Positions 30,653-40,205 are shown, counted from the stretch's first letter. The stretch is 64,000 nt of DNA from M2408 sp040386975 (GCA_040386975.1 JAZKEO010000001.1:1-64000); one strand, 5' to 3'. Notes: a model not told the origin generated them from the letters alone. Numbers and translations are program-made.

Positions 30653-31957
30653 ATGATTCAATACAAAAAAGTTGCGTTTTATACCTTGGGCTGTAAGCTG
30701 AATTTTTCAGAAACATCAACCATTTCTCGTCTTTTTGAAGATGCTGGTTTTGCCAAAGTAGATTTTGAAGAAACACCAGATGTTTACGTTATAAATACCT
30801 GTTCAGTGACTGAAAATGCCGACAAAAAGTGTAAACAATTGGTGAAAAAAGCTTTAAAAATCAATCCAAATGCTTTTGTAACGATTGTAGGTTGTTTTGC
30901 TCAATTAAAACCGACTGAAATTGCTCAAATTCCAGGTGTAGATTTGGTTTTGGGTGCAAATGAAAAATTCGATATTCTTTCTTATTTAGATAAAACCGAT
31001 AAATTAGATGAAACGCAGGTTTTGTTTAAAAACATCAAAGAAACACAGGAATTTGTTCCTTCATTTTCTTACGGAGATCGAACACGTTCTTTTTTGAAAG
31101 TGCAAGATGGCTGTGATTATTTCTGTACATTTTGTACCATTCCATTGGCGAGAGGAAAAAGTAGAAATGCAACGATTGAAGAAACTTTAGTTGAAGCAAA
31201 AAAAATCGCTGAAACAGAAATCAAAGAAGTTGTTTTAACTGGTGTAAACATTGGTGATTTTGGTCAAGGAGATAAAGAAAATTTCTTTGGATTAATTCAA
31301 GAATTAGATAAAATTGAAGGAATTGATCGTTTTCGAATTTCATCGATTGAACCAAATTTATTGACGAATGAAATCATAGATTTTTGTTTGTCGGACTCAA
31401 AACGTTTTGTTCCACATTTTCATATTCCTTTACAGGTTGGAAATGATCGTATTTTGAAAGCTATGCGTCGTAAATACGAACGTTCTTTGTACGCTGAACG
31501 CGTTGCTCAAATAAAATCCTTACGCAAAGATTGTTGCATTGGAGTTGACGTAATTGTCGGTTTTCCTGGTGAAACGGACGAAGAATTCATGGATTCGTAC
31601 AATTTCATCAAAGACTTAGATATTTCTTATTTACACGTTTTCACTTATTCAGAACGAGCAAATACGGGTGCTCCAAAATTAGGTGAAAAAGTTCCGATGG
31701 AAAAACGTCGTGAGCGCAGTAAAATGCTTCACATTCTTTCAGATAAAAAGAAACGAGCTTTTTATGAAGAAAATTTAGGTTCAACTCGCATTGCACTTTT
31801 TGAAGCGGAAGAAGACAATGGAATGATGTATGGTTTCACAGAAAATTATGTCAAGGTAAAAGTTCCTTTTGATGAAAAGTTGATAAACTCTTTCCAACAA
31901 GTGACTTTACTTGAAATTGATCGAGATGGAATCGTTAAAGTTAGTTATGAGTTATGA
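30653..31957 (+). CDS. mtaB: tRNA t6A37 methylthiotransferase
   Basis: A 434-residue radical-SAM methylthiotransferase that converts t6A37 to ms2t6A37 in tRNA. N-terminal [4Fe-4S] cluster cysteines: Cys14 (TLGCKLN), Cys50 (NTCSVTENAD) and Cys81 (GCFAQ). Radical-SAM cluster: Cys154, Cys158, Cys161. GVDVIVGFPGETDEEF and a C-terminal TRAM-like region follow. TLGCKLN and SVTENADKK place it with MtaB rather than MiaB. Its last codons and stop (TTATGA) are formed by the intergenic repeat at 31941-32011. Confidence 0.94.
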   Translation: MIQYKKVAFYTLGCKLNFSETSTISRLFEDAGFAKVDFEETPDVYVINTCSVTENADKKCKQLVKKALKINPNAFVTIVGCFAQLKPTEIAQIPGVDLVLGANEKFDILSYLDKTDKLDETQVLFKNIKETQEFVPSFSYGDRTRSFLKVQDGCDYFCTFCTIPLARGKSRNATIEETLVEAKKIAETEIKEVVLTGVNIGDFGQGDKENFFGLIQELDKIEGIDRFRISSIEPNLLTNEIIDFCLSDSKRFVPHFHIPLQVGNDRILKAMRRKYERSLYAERVAQIKSLRKDCCIGVDVIVGFPGETDEEFMDSYNFIKDLDISYLHVFTYSERANTGAPKLGEKVPMEKRRERSKMLHILSDKKKRAFYEENLGSTRIALFEAEEDNGMMYGFTENYVKVKVPFDEKLINSFQQVTLLEIDRDGIVKVSYEL

Positions 31958-32011
31958 ACTATGAGTTTTGAGTGAATGTCAACTCATAGTTCATAACTCA
32001 ACACTCATAAC
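31941..32011. repeat. ATGAGTTATGA inverted repeat supplying stop codons to both flanking genes
   Basis: Arms 31949-31967 and 31981-31999 pair perfectly over 19 bp around a 13-nt loop; the flanks carry further TTATGAG units. The TGA of mtaB (31955-31957) and, on the other strand, the TGA of the oxidoreductase gene (32005-32007) both lie inside TTATGA words of this element. It may also act as a bidirectional terminator, although U-runs are short. Confidence 0.8.
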
Positions 32012-32964
32012 TTTATAACAACGTTCCCCGTTTTTTCTCCCGTTTCAACATATTTTGTCGCTTCAACGATTTCATCTAAGGAATAAGTTCTATCAATAAC
32101 GGCTTTGTAATTTCCTGATTCGATTAATTCTTTGAAAAATAAAATGTCTTTGATGCTATCAGTAGGGATAGGGAATTTTACTTTTTTGCGACTAAAAATC
32201 GGCGTTAAAAGTGCTAAAAAAACATTTTGACTCATGTAGCCCAATTCCGAAGAATAATAAACTCCCTTTGGATTTAAGATTTTTTTGCACTTAAAAAATG
32301 AACTTTTGCCAACGGCATCTAAAACAGTATCAAATTTATAATCTCTTTGTGTGAAATCTTCCTTCAAATAATCGATTACTACATCTGCACCAAGTGATTT
32401 GATTAAATCCATATTTTTTGTGTTGCAAACGGCTGTAATTTCCGCTCCATAATATTTTGCAAGTTGCACAGCAGCAGAACCAATCGAGCCACTCGCACCA
32501 TTAATTAAAATTTTAGGATTCTTCTTGAAATCAACTCTTCCAACGTAATTTATGGCCAACATCAAACCTTCACAAACTGCCGCAGCTTCTTTAAAAGTCA
32601 TGTTTGTTGGTTTTATAGCCAAGGTTTTTTGTTCGTTTGTGCAAAGATATTCGGCGTGAGTGCCAAATTTAAAAGTATTTATTCCAAAAACTTCGTCTCC
32701 AACTTTAAAGCGTGTGACATCTTTACCAATTTCTTCAATTACACCAGAATATTCAGTTCCCAAAACAGGCTGTTTCGGTTTAAATAATCCACTAAAAAGC
32801 CTTGAAATGATATATTCCGCACTGCGAAAACCAGTATCAGTGCGGTTTACCGTTGTGTAATGAATTTTTATAAGAACTTCTTTGTCCTTTGGACTTGGTT
32901 TATCGATTTCTGCAACTTGAAGAACTTCAGGCGAACCGTATTTTTTGTAGATGCTTGCTTTCAT
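32005..32964 (-). CDS. MDR family NAD(P)-dependent alcohol dehydrogenase/quinone oxidoreductase
   Basis: A 319-residue protein from ATG 32962-32964 (MKASIYKKYGSPEVLQ), chosen over a TTG three codons upstream. It has a GroES-like N-terminal domain (VLGTEYSGVIEEIG, FKVGDEVFG) and a Rossmann domain with INGASGSIGSAAVQLAKYYGAEITAVC. It lacks the Cys cluster of zinc ADHs, so it resembles zinc-independent quinone oxidoreductases. The substrate cannot be deduced. It lies 17 nt after the membrane protein gene on the same strand, so the two are probably an operon. Confidence 0.87.
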   Translation of the reverse strand: MKASIYKKYGSPEVLQVAEIDKPSPKDKEVLIKIHYTTVNRTDTGFRSAEYIISRLFSGLFKPKQPVLGTEYSGVIEEIGKDVTRFKVGDEVFGINTFKFGTHAEYLCTNEQKTLAIKPTNMTFKEAAAVCEGLMLAINYVGRVDFKKNPKILINGASGSIGSAAVQLAKYYGAEITAVCNTKNMDLIKSLGADVVIDYLKEDFTQRDYKFDTVLDAVGKSSFFKCKKILNPKGVYYSSELGYMSQNVFLALLTPIFSRKKVKFPIPTDSIKDILFFKELIESGNYKAVIDRTYSLDEIVEATKYVETGEKTGNVVIKL

Positions 32965-32981
32965 TGGGTGCAAAAATAGGT

Positions 32982-33665
32982 TTAATTTTTAAATTTCCCT
33001 TTCAAAATCCTTCTAATCACGACCAAATGAGAAAAAAGAACCAAAGGAACAACTATTGCTGGTAATAGATTAAATGGAAAATACAAAACAGCAATATTTG
33101 GCTGGTCAAAAGCAAATTGTTGGAATGGAAAAGGAGCAGATAAAACGGCGTAAGTAACAATATTTATCAAAAGGCCCAAACAAATGAAATTCCAAAGAAG
33201 AATGATGTTTTTGTTTAATTTCTTTTTCACAAAGCCGAAATAATAAATAAATGGAGAAGTGATTCCAGACAAAATATCGAAATTTCTTCCTTCAAAAGTT
33301 GCGAGTTCTGGAACGACTTTATGCATGAAAAGACAAAACAAAACAATTTCAATTGGAATCCGGATTATATGTAAAATTGTCAACGGTTTTACGTCCAAAT
33401 GATCGATGTATTTTCTTCCTTTTTTTGTCACGAAAAGTCCAATCATTAAAAGTAGAGGAGGCAAAAATAAAAGTATAAATCTTGGCGGAATGGTGTTTGT
33501 GACGGTATAAAACCCTGAAATTCCAATGAAAGATTGAATAACTAAGTAAGCCAGCAAAATTAGCAAGGTGATTTTTGAATAATTTGATGCTTTATAAAAG
33601 AAATAGACTGTTAAAAGTGTCGTCAATCCAAAAATGACGCTGATATAAAGTGGTAAATTTTCCAT
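32982..33665 (-). CDS. conserved multi-pass membrane protein
   Basis: A 227-residue protein with about seven hydrophobic helices (first at 5-22, last at about 195-215) and short basic loops (TKKGRKY; VKKKLNK; RRILKGKFKN). Conserved-looking features are IPPRFILLFLPPLLLM and FYFPFNLLPAIVVPLVL-like stretches near the end. I recognise no transporter motif. It has a clean TATATTTG -7 box 22 nt upstream and is followed closely by the oxidoreductase gene. Function unknown. Confidence 0.7.
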   Translation of the reverse strand: MENLPLYISVIFGLTTLLTVYFFYKASNYSKITLLILLAYLVIQSFIGISGFYTVTNTIPPRFILLFLPPLLLMIGLFVTKKGRKYIDHLDVKPLTILHIIRIPIEIVLFCLFMHKVVPELATFEGRNFDILSGITSPFIYYFGFVKKKLNKNIILLWNFICLGLLINIVTYAVLSAPFPFQQFAFDQPNIAVLYFPFNLLPAIVVPLVLFSHLVVIRRILKGKFKN

Positions 33666-33687
33666 TTGTATTTAAGGTTTGCTTTAT

Positions 33688-33695
33688 CAAATATA
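33688..33695 (-). promoter_or_regulatory. -7 box of membrane protein/oxidoreductase operon
   Basis: CAAATATA (TATATTTG on the minus strand), 22 nt upstream of the ATG at 33663-33665. Confidence 0.55.
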
Positions 33696-33845
33696 GATTT
33701 TATTTTAAGACAATAGTCTAAAAGTCCCAAAATTCAATCTGTTTTGACTTTGTTGAAATTAAATTCACAAAAAAGTATAAAAAAAGTTTGGAATTCTAAT
33801 TTAAAATTATAATTTTATGCAACATTTTTTGAAATCGTTTTCGAT

Positions 33846-34232
33846 ATGAATACAAAAATTACCGAGGGAATAAAAATTACTGTCCAACCGACTTACAATA
33901 CCAAATTGTCGTTTGTTGAAGAGAATTCCTATGTTTTTGAATATTTCATCACGATTCAGAACTCCAATTCAGATAAAGTTCAATTGCTTTCCAGAGAATG
34001 GTATGTTTACGACAGTTTGGGCGAACCATCAACAATCAAAGGTTTGGGAGTGATTGGTGAACAACCAATTTTGAATTTCAATGAATCACATTCGTATAAG
34101 AGTTACAGTGAATTGAAAAGTGAAATGGGGTATATGGAAGGTTTTTATACTTTCATTAATCTGATTACCAACAAAAAGTTCAAAGTGAGTATTCCTCGAT
34201 TTATGCTGATTTTCCCTGGGAAGTTGAATTGA
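33846..34232 (+). CDS. apaG: ApaG family protein
   Basis: A 128-residue single-domain protein matching ApaG: VFEYFITIQNSNSDKVQLLSREWYVYDS, GLGVIGEQPIL and the C-terminal SEMGYMEGFYTF. The fold is an immunoglobulin-like beta sandwich. ApaG was linked genetically to Co/Mg resistance in Salmonella; its biochemical role is uncertain. It is monocistronic on the plus strand, and its stop codon lies within the left arm of an intergenic inverted repeat. Confidence 0.92.
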   Translation: MNTKITEGIKITVQPTYNTKLSFVEENSYVFEYFITIQNSNSDKVQLLSREWYVYDSLGEPSTIKGLGVIGEQPILNFNESHSYKSYSELKSEMGYMEGFYTFINLITNKKFKVSIPRFMLIFPGKLN

Positions 34233-34259
34233 GTTGCTTTCGACAGGCTCAATCAACTT
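34221..34259. repeat. inverted repeat at apaG 3' end
   Basis: AAGTTGAATTGAG (34221-34233) pairs with CTCAATCAACTT (34248-34259) with one bulged A; the loop includes TTTCGACAGG. The apaG stop codon (34230-34232) is inside the left arm. The core TTTCGACAGGCTCAA looks like a dispersed Bacteroidota intergenic word. Confidence 0.65.
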
Positions 34260-34328
34260 TTATAACTTATCAATCAATTTTATTAAAAAAACTCTGCGAA
34301 TTTTGCGAATGACTTTGTTTTCTTTGCG

Positions 34329-34348
34329 CCTGTCTGTCGGCAGACAGG
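34329..34348. repeat. GC-rich palindrome CCTGTCTG-TCGG-CAGACAGG
   Basis: Perfect 8-bp arms around TCGG in AT-rich intergenic DNA between apaG and the TPR gene. It is the same type of element as the in-frame palindrome in pdhC (26411-26431). Confidence 0.75.
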
Positions 34349-34379
34349 TTAAAGAAAATTTTCATGAATCTTAGTGTTT

Positions 34380-35627
34380 TCAAGACTTCGTGGCCAAAAA
34401 GATACTCCCACAAATCAGAATACTTAAAATCACGACAATCCAAGTTGTAAATTGAGCAGATTCAACTCTTTTGATCAATTTATCTTCTCGTTGCTTTTGA
34501 ATTAACGATTTTTCTTTTTCTTTGAAATCGCTGTAATTTTCGTTGATTTTTGCATCATCATTTTTAATTTGAAAAATGACTTTTTCTTGGATTTCATTGT
34601 AGTCAACAAAGTTCAAATAAGCGGATTTGAAATCATTTTTCATCTCGTAACATTCTCCAATGCTTTTTACAGCATCAGCTTGTTCTTTAATTAGATTGAA
34701 TTTTTGAGCTAAATCACGCGACAAACTGTAATTTTCAATAGCTTGGTCAAAATTTGAATTCACGTAAGCCAATTCGCCTAAATTGTAATAACTTTCACAA
34801 ATTAAACTTGGGTTATTGATTTCTTTTCTGAGTTTTAAGGCTTTTTTGAAATAAAGTTCGGCTTTTTGTAAATCTCCTTGTTCGATATAAGCAATCGCAA
34901 TGTTATTTATCGCCAATGAAAGTCCTAATTTATCCCCATTTTTGTAAGCTAAATCCAAACATTTTTCAAACAATTTAATTCCTTCACTTTTTCTATCTGT
35001 CGCAAAATAAATACGAGCTAACAAATCATATCCTTTTCTTAATCCTTTGTTTAATTGTTGTTTTTTGACTTTTTCAAGAAATGAATGTGCTTCTTTTTCT
35101 GCTGAATCAAAATTTTCTAAACGAAAAAATGCTTCAGCCATGTTTATTTGAGCCATAAAAGATTGATTGTCAAAATCTAATTTCTGACTCGAATTCAAGG
35201 ATTTTAAAAACCAATCGATTGCTTCTTTATTTTGCAAATCATACATAAAAGCCAAACCCATAATATTCTGAGCATCAGCTAACAATTCATAATCTCGCTT
35301 TTTCTCGTAATAAATCAAACAAGCATACAAATTTTCTTTGCAAATAGCTGTTTTACCTTTTTTGGAGTAATAATTCGAGATGATTAATTTACCAAAATTC
35401 AACCAAGAAAGTTGTTCTTTTTTGATTCCTTCATTGATTAAAAAGCTTCCGATATTGTAGATTGAATCAGGATTTTCATCTAAATAAAAATCTCTTAATT
35501 TCGCAGCATTTTCAATACGATTTTCTTCTTTTGAATAAAATGCTTTCCGGATTTCTTGCAAATTACTTTGTGCAAAAAAAAGATTTGAAAAGATGAAAAT
35601 TAAACAAATAGATAAAATAAATCGCAT
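34380..35627 (-). CDS. secreted TPR-repeat protein with C-terminal membrane anchor
   Basis: A 415-residue protein. I start it at ATG 35625-35627 (MRFILSICLIFIFSNLFFAQ), a signal peptide; a TTG two codons upstream is also open. Residues about 90-345 are TPR helices (ADAQNIMGLAFMYDL; LSLAINNIAIAYIEQGDLQKAELYFKKALKLR; CESYYNLGELAYVNSNFDQAIENY; AVKSIGECYEMKNDFKSAYLNF). A charged helix follows, then one membrane helix at the end (TTWIVVILSILICGSIFLATKS). This resembles the sensor half of TPR-type Bacteroidota histidine kinases, but the kinase part is absent; it could be truncated or an adaptor. Confidence 0.8.
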   Translation of the reverse strand: MRFILSICLIFIFSNLFFAQSNLQEIRKAFYSKEENRIENAAKLRDFYLDENPDSIYNIGSFLINEGIKKEQLSWLNFGKLIISNYYSKKGKTAICKENLYACLIYYEKKRDYELLADAQNIMGLAFMYDLQNKEAIDWFLKSLNSSQKLDFDNQSFMAQINMAEAFFRLENFDSAEKEAHSFLEKVKKQQLNKGLRKGYDLLARIYFATDRKSEGIKLFEKCLDLAYKNGDKLGLSLAINNIAIAYIEQGDLQKAELYFKKALKLRKEINNPSLICESYYNLGELAYVNSNFDQAIENYSLSRDLAQKFNLIKEQADAVKSIGECYEMKNDFKSAYLNFVDYNEIQEKVIFQIKNDDAKINENYSDFKEKEKSLIQKQREDKLIKRVESAQFTTWIVVILSILICGSIFLATKS

Positions 35628-35630
35628 CTT

Positions 35631-35638
35631 CAAAGATA
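35631..35638 (-). promoter_or_regulatory. -7 box abutting the TPR gene start
   Basis: CAAAGATA (TATCTTTG on the minus strand), a perfect TAnnTTTG match that ends only 3 nt before the ATG at 35625-35627. If used, the transcript would be leaderless or the next start would be used. Confidence 0.45.
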
Positions 35639-35642
35639 CAAT

Positions 35643-38600
35643 TTATCTGAATAAAGTTACATGTCCACGACGAATTATTTCTTGCTGTCCGCCATCTTTT
35701 AATTGAACGACATAAATATACGTTCCGCTTGGAGCAAGTTTATCCGATGAGTTAATTGTACCATCCCAAGCTTCATCTAAATCACTTGTGCGAAAAACGA
35801 TTTGTCCCCAACGATCAATTACAGTAAAATTGTAATCAAAAACATCAATTCGACTCACGACAGGTTTAAATTCCTGATTAAATTCATCTCCATTTGGAGT
35901 AAAAGAAGTTGGAATATAGACTATTGGTTCAAAAACAGGGCAAACTTCATTCGAATAGGAGGTTTCTCTAAATCCATAAATATTATCTCCTTCAACTGCT
36001 GTGACAAGGTAACAAATTTTTCCATCAAAATATTCGGCAACAACACTGGAAGTATCTTCAAAAAACAATTCATTTGGTGTCGCGAAGTGAAAGGGAGTTG
36101 ATTCAAAAACGCCATTTATTATTCGATATACATTGTAACCTAGAATTGAGCCATTAAATCCTTTGTAGGCATTCCAAAAAAGGTAATTACTTTGTTTAAT
36201 GTTATCACTTTGTACTTGTAATAAAATTGTTTTCACCTCATTTGCTGTTTTTGATGGATTTCCACAACTATCAATAATTCGAACTTGATATTCATACGAT
36301 TTTTCAGAAATAATGACATTTTCATCTGTAAAAGTTATGTTTTGTGCCATTGGAAGACGTTCGATTTCTTCGTAAATTCCTTTTTCATTTTTTCGTTCCA
36401 AAGCTAATTCTGAAATTCCTTTTACTGCTTCAACGTAATGTTTAATTTCAACTAAATTATCCGTTACCGTTGCAACCCTTGTGTAATTAAATTTCGGTAG
36501 GGAAGAAGAGACAGTATAAAAAGTAATTTTATTTGAAAAAGATGTGTTTGTTGAAAGACTATCTTTTGCTTGAACGACAAATTCGTAAGTCAAATATTCT
36601 TCCAATTCGATATCAAAAAAACGTTTTGAAGTTGTTCCAAAAGATTGCCAAGTTTCGCCTAATTTTCTTCCTAAAATTTCATATTCATCGATTGTTTCAA
36701 AACCAATGTATTTTGTCCAGTCTAAGGAAATTGTTTTAGAACAAATATCGTATTCCGAAGTCAAAAACATGGTTGTATGAATATCTCCTTTGGCTGAAGT
36801 TTGATAGGTTACAGGAATCAAATCGGTATTACAAGAATCAAAAGCTGCAACTGAAAAAGTAAGTGGACCTAAATTCGCAGTTGATTGAAAAGTATAAGAA
36901 GTTGATCCAACTCCAAAAACGGTATCTAATTCTGTTAAAATTCCACCTTGAGGATTCATGTAGATGATATAACCATACGTATCAACTTGTGGATTTTGAT
37001 TCCAAGAAAGTGTTGTTAAACCAGTTAAAGTATCAACTGAAATATTCGCAATTAGTGGAATATTAGGTGATATTTTGTCTTCTAAATTATCGCCAAGAAT
37101 GTTTGAAACGTAACTACAAGTCGAAGTTTGTAAAACAACTTTATAATTCAAAAAAGCGGAACAAATATCTACTGTATCGCGAAATTGATTTACTCCAAAA
37201 TTTGTACTTCCTAAAAAAGTCCAGGTTCCAGCAGGGAATTCTCTATAAACTTCGTAGAAATCACTTATTTCAACCGTATTTTGTGGAACTGGTTGATTCC
37301 AAGTTAAACTTACTGTTCCATCAGCTGGATTAAATAAAGCTAATTGAATGTTACTAACTGTATCACTAGAAACAGCAATACTACAAGGACTTCCAGAAAT
37401 AGTTTTCACATAAAAATCGTGCTCAAGGAAAACTGCTGAAATTACTTGATTTGTGCTTGTAATTGCTGGATATGTTCCAAGTAAACCGTTTTGAAGAGAA
37501 TAAAGTTCGTAAGCCAGAAAATCATTATTTGGGTCTGAAACTTGCGACCAAGTAATATCTAAATCTCCGTTTGCTAAAGTTTTAACACATTGAATTTGAG
37601 AAGTTTCTGCGGAAATAGTTGTCGTTAAATTGATTCGAATGCGTTGGTAAGAGACTTTTGGAATTTGGCAATAATTATCTTGTACTTTTATCACAAAATC
37701 ATAAGGAACACTTGCGTAGTCATTTCCAAAAGCATTTTTTAAATTCAAACAATCTGTTTGCCAACTAAAATTTATGCTACTTCCTTGAACGTCAGTATTT
37801 GTTAATGTTGCGATTGATTTTCCAGTAATAGTTGCTGTATTTTCTTGCGGTGTGAAACCATCTTGTAGAAACTCTAAATCACTTGAATTTAAAGTCAAAT
37901 TTACCAAAGAGCCAGCAGTAAAAGTTCCTTCAAAAGTTCCAGATAATTCAATAGGAGCAAGGATTGTTGGTGCAGAGTTTGTTTCATTACAATCAACGAC
38001 AAAAACTAGTATTTCTCGTTCTACTTCAGCAATTTTTCTACCATTTCGGTACGATTCGACTAAAAATTTAAACAAATATTCTCCTGCAATTGGTGAGTTA
38101 AAAGACATATCTCCATTTAATGGATTCATCTGAAAACTGGAGTTTGTTCCGTTGATGATAATTCCTGGAGTTGGAGAATTTGCTGAAAAACCATTTGAAA
38201 AGCTTGTTTGTATTGGATTTGTAGGTGGATTAAAACTTCCTGCTGAGAAATTATTTAAGGGGTTCACTAATTTGAATGATAAAGAATCTAAGTCTGAATC
38301 GGAAACATTTGGCATGTAAAAATAGTCAGTTCCAGTGCAAACAACTAAATACGGATTTTCTAAAAATTGAGGAGAATTATCTAAACAGAAATTTTGAACT
38401 TCAGTGATTTTAAACATTTTAGCTACTAAAGTCATACCCGAAAGTGCAGGATTATTTATGTTAGAAATACTAGCTTTTCGAGAACTTGTTGTGTAGGTGA
38501 AAATCCAAGCTTCAGGCGGTGGAATTCCGTTTAAACTAATGGCACTACTTTGATAAATGAATTTTTGAACAGCACCCAAGCCATTTCCACCGTTATCGCC

Positions 38601-38906
38601 CGAACCACAATCTAGTTGGGAAAGTGAACCATTATTTTGAGTACAAGTAGGAGAAATAGTTGATTTAGAAACGAAATTTACAGCAATATCAGTTACACTT
38701 ATGTGATTCCAAACTTTTATGTTTTCTGTTACACTTGTGATATCTAAACTGTTGCAATCGCGGTATAAAACCAATTCAAAAACGAAATTATTTCCTCCAG
38801 CACATTTCCAAGTAATTTCTCCACCCAAAGCTTCGAGTGCTAAACTACTTTTTGGTACAAATACCAAAAGAAACAAGCTAATTTTTATATATTTGAAGAA
38901 ATTCAT
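35643..38906 (-). CDS. giant T9SS type B sorting domain protein with fibronectin-like modules
   Basis: A 1087-residue protein: signal peptide (1-24), a large N-terminal beta region with several Cys (about 25-430), a series of fibronectin-III-like modules (about 430-980, e.g. GDLDITWSQVSDPNNDFLAYELY, DGTVSLTWNQPVPQN, GLTTLSWNQNPQVDTYGYIIY) and the gliding-motility-associated C-terminal domain (about 1000-1087, YIPTSFTPNGDEFNQEF...VIDRWGQIVF...AWDGT). Type B domains direct export by the type IX system and attachment to the surface. It starts 30 nt after the non-catalytic M16 gene; co-transcription is possible. Ligand unknown. Confidence 0.9.
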   Translation of the reverse strand: MNFFKYIKISLFLLVFVPKSSLALEALGGEITWKCAGGNNFVFELVLYRDCNSLDITSVTENIKVWNHISVTDIAVNFVSKSTISPTCTQNNGSLSQLDCGSGDNGGNGLGAVQKFIYQSSAISLNGIPPPEAWIFTYTTSSRKASISNINNPALSGMTLVAKMFKITEVQNFCLDNSPQFLENPYLVVCTGTDYFYMPNVSDSDLDSLSFKLVNPLNNFSAGSFNPPTNPIQTSFSNGFSANSPTPGIIINGTNSSFQMNPLNGDMSFNSPIAGEYLFKFLVESYRNGRKIAEVEREILVFVVDCNETNSAPTILAPIELSGTFEGTFTAGSLVNLTLNSSDLEFLQDGFTPQENTATITGKSIATLTNTDVQGSSINFSWQTDCLNLKNAFGNDYASVPYDFVIKVQDNYCQIPKVSYQRIRINLTTTISAETSQIQCVKTLANGDLDITWSQVSDPNNDFLAYELYSLQNGLLGTYPAITSTNQVISAVFLEHDFYVKTISGSPCSIAVSSDTVSNIQLALFNPADGTVSLTWNQPVPQNTVEISDFYEVYREFPAGTWTFLGSTNFGVNQFRDTVDICSAFLNYKVVLQTSTCSYVSNILGDNLEDKISPNIPLIANISVDTLTGLTTLSWNQNPQVDTYGYIIYMNPQGGILTELDTVFGVGSTSYTFQSTANLGPLTFSVAAFDSCNTDLIPVTYQTSAKGDIHTTMFLTSEYDICSKTISLDWTKYIGFETIDEYEILGRKLGETWQSFGTTSKRFFDIELEEYLTYEFVVQAKDSLSTNTSFSNKITFYTVSSSLPKFNYTRVATVTDNLVEIKHYVEAVKGISELALERKNEKGIYEEIERLPMAQNITFTDENVIISEKSYEYQVRIIDSCGNPSKTANEVKTILLQVQSDNIKQSNYLFWNAYKGFNGSILGYNVYRIINGVFESTPFHFATPNELFFEDTSSVVAEYFDGKICYLVTAVEGDNIYGFRETSYSNEVCPVFEPIVYIPTSFTPNGDEFNQEFKPVVSRIDVFDYNFTVIDRWGQIVFRTSDLDEAWDGTINSSDKLAPSGTYIYVVQLKDGGQQEIIRRGHVTLFR

Positions 38907-38936
38907 TTACAGTTTTAATAACGATAAAAAAGTGTT

Positions 38937-40205
38937 TTAGTTGCGTTCACCCGCCGTAACAATCGTAAATTTAGACCAATCTAAATAGGTGTTTGCCATC
39001 GTTTTTATTTCTTCAGCCCTGATATTTTTTATCTTTTCTATGAAAGAATTATAAAAATCCAACGTTAAATGATGTTGCTCAACTCCCAAAAATAAATCCA
39101 TCATGGCATTTGCTCCGTCTGCACTTTTTAAAATTTGGCCTAAAAGATAATTTTTAACCAAACTTAGTTCTTCTTCGCTAACTAATTCAGTTTTTAAACG
39201 CTCAATTTCAAATTTAATTTCTTTCAAGGTTTCAGTCGTAACGTCTTTTCCAACTTCTGTTGCAATGACAAAATATCCAGTTTCCATCAATTCAACCAAA
39301 CCACAGCCGATTCCATAAGTGTATCCTTTATCTTCACGGATGTTTGACATCAAACGACTGCCAAAATAATCACCTAAAATGGTTTGTAAAACTTGAAAAT
39401 CGAAAAAATCGACACTTTTTTTGTTAAAAAGCGGCATTCCCATGCGAATAGCGGTTTGAACAGCACCTTTTTTATCGATGTGAAATTCGCCAGCTTTATT
39501 TTTGAATGTATTTTCAAAGCTAAATTTATCTTTTATGGCTAAGTCAGCCAAATTTTCTTTCAAAAAATCTATGAAATCCATTTCTAAATCCCCAACAACA
39601 ACGATTTTCTTTAAACCTTTTAAATAAAATTGTTTGTGAAATTCGATTAAATCTTCTCGTGAAAGAGTATCGTAATCTTCTAAATCAACTTGTCTTGAAT
39701 AAATTGTTGACGAAGCAAAAAGTTGTTTTTGAAATTCTCTTCGCGATAAATAACCAACTTTTTCATTCGAAATCAAGAAGTTTTGTCTTTTTTCTTGAAC
39801 TAAATCCGAAATTTCATGTTCAGGAAAATTTACATTTTTTAAAGCATCAATCAATATTTCAAGTGCTTTTTTTGCATTTTTCCGAAGACAAAACAAATTT
39901 AAAAAAGCGATTTCCATGGATATTTCTTGATCCACATAAGCACCTAATTCATTTAGTTCTTCGTGAATTTGAGCTGATTTTTTGTCTTTTGTTCCACTCA
40001 ATAAAAGCGAAGAAACAAAACTCGACATATTTTTTTTTCCATGAATTTGTCCCGCTAAAAAATGAATTTCGATGCGAACTGTTTCATCAGGAACTTTATT
40101 CATGAAGAAAAGCTCAGCTTGACCTGCAATGTGTATTTTTTGAGGTTCAATGAAATGAATTTTCTGCGTCGGTTTTATTTCGGGTGTCAAACTTCGATTT
40201 AGCAT
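38937..40205 (-). CDS. M16 family protein, non-catalytic subunit
   Basis: A 422-residue protein with the M16 fold (MSSFVSSLLLSGTKDKKSAQIHEELNELGAYVD; YFGSRLMSNIREDKGYTYGIG, the substrate-binding R/Y segment). The HxxEH zinc motif is missing: the position corresponding to HLFEH in its neighbour reads SFVSS. No signal peptide. Bacterial M16B peptidases often act as heterodimers of an active subunit with HxxEH and an inactive one with the R/Y motif; the active partner is encoded 106 nt upstream. Together they probably degrade peptides in the cytoplasm or periplasm. Confidence 0.88.
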   Translation of the reverse strand: MLNRSLTPEIKPTQKIHFIEPQKIHIAGQAELFFMNKVPDETVRIEIHFLAGQIHGKKNMSSFVSSLLLSGTKDKKSAQIHEELNELGAYVDQEISMEIAFLNLFCLRKNAKKALEILIDALKNVNFPEHEISDLVQEKRQNFLISNEKVGYLSRREFQKQLFASSTIYSRQVDLEDYDTLSREDLIEFHKQFYLKGLKKIVVVGDLEMDFIDFLKENLADLAIKDKFSFENTFKNKAGEFHIDKKGAVQTAIRMGMPLFNKKSVDFFDFQVLQTILGDYFGSRLMSNIREDKGYTYGIGCGLVELMETGYFVIATEVGKDVTTETLKEIKFEIERLKTELVSEEELSLVKNYLLGQILKSADGANAMMDLFLGVEQHHLTLDFYNSFIEKIKNIRAEEIKTMANTYLDWSKFTIVTAGERN

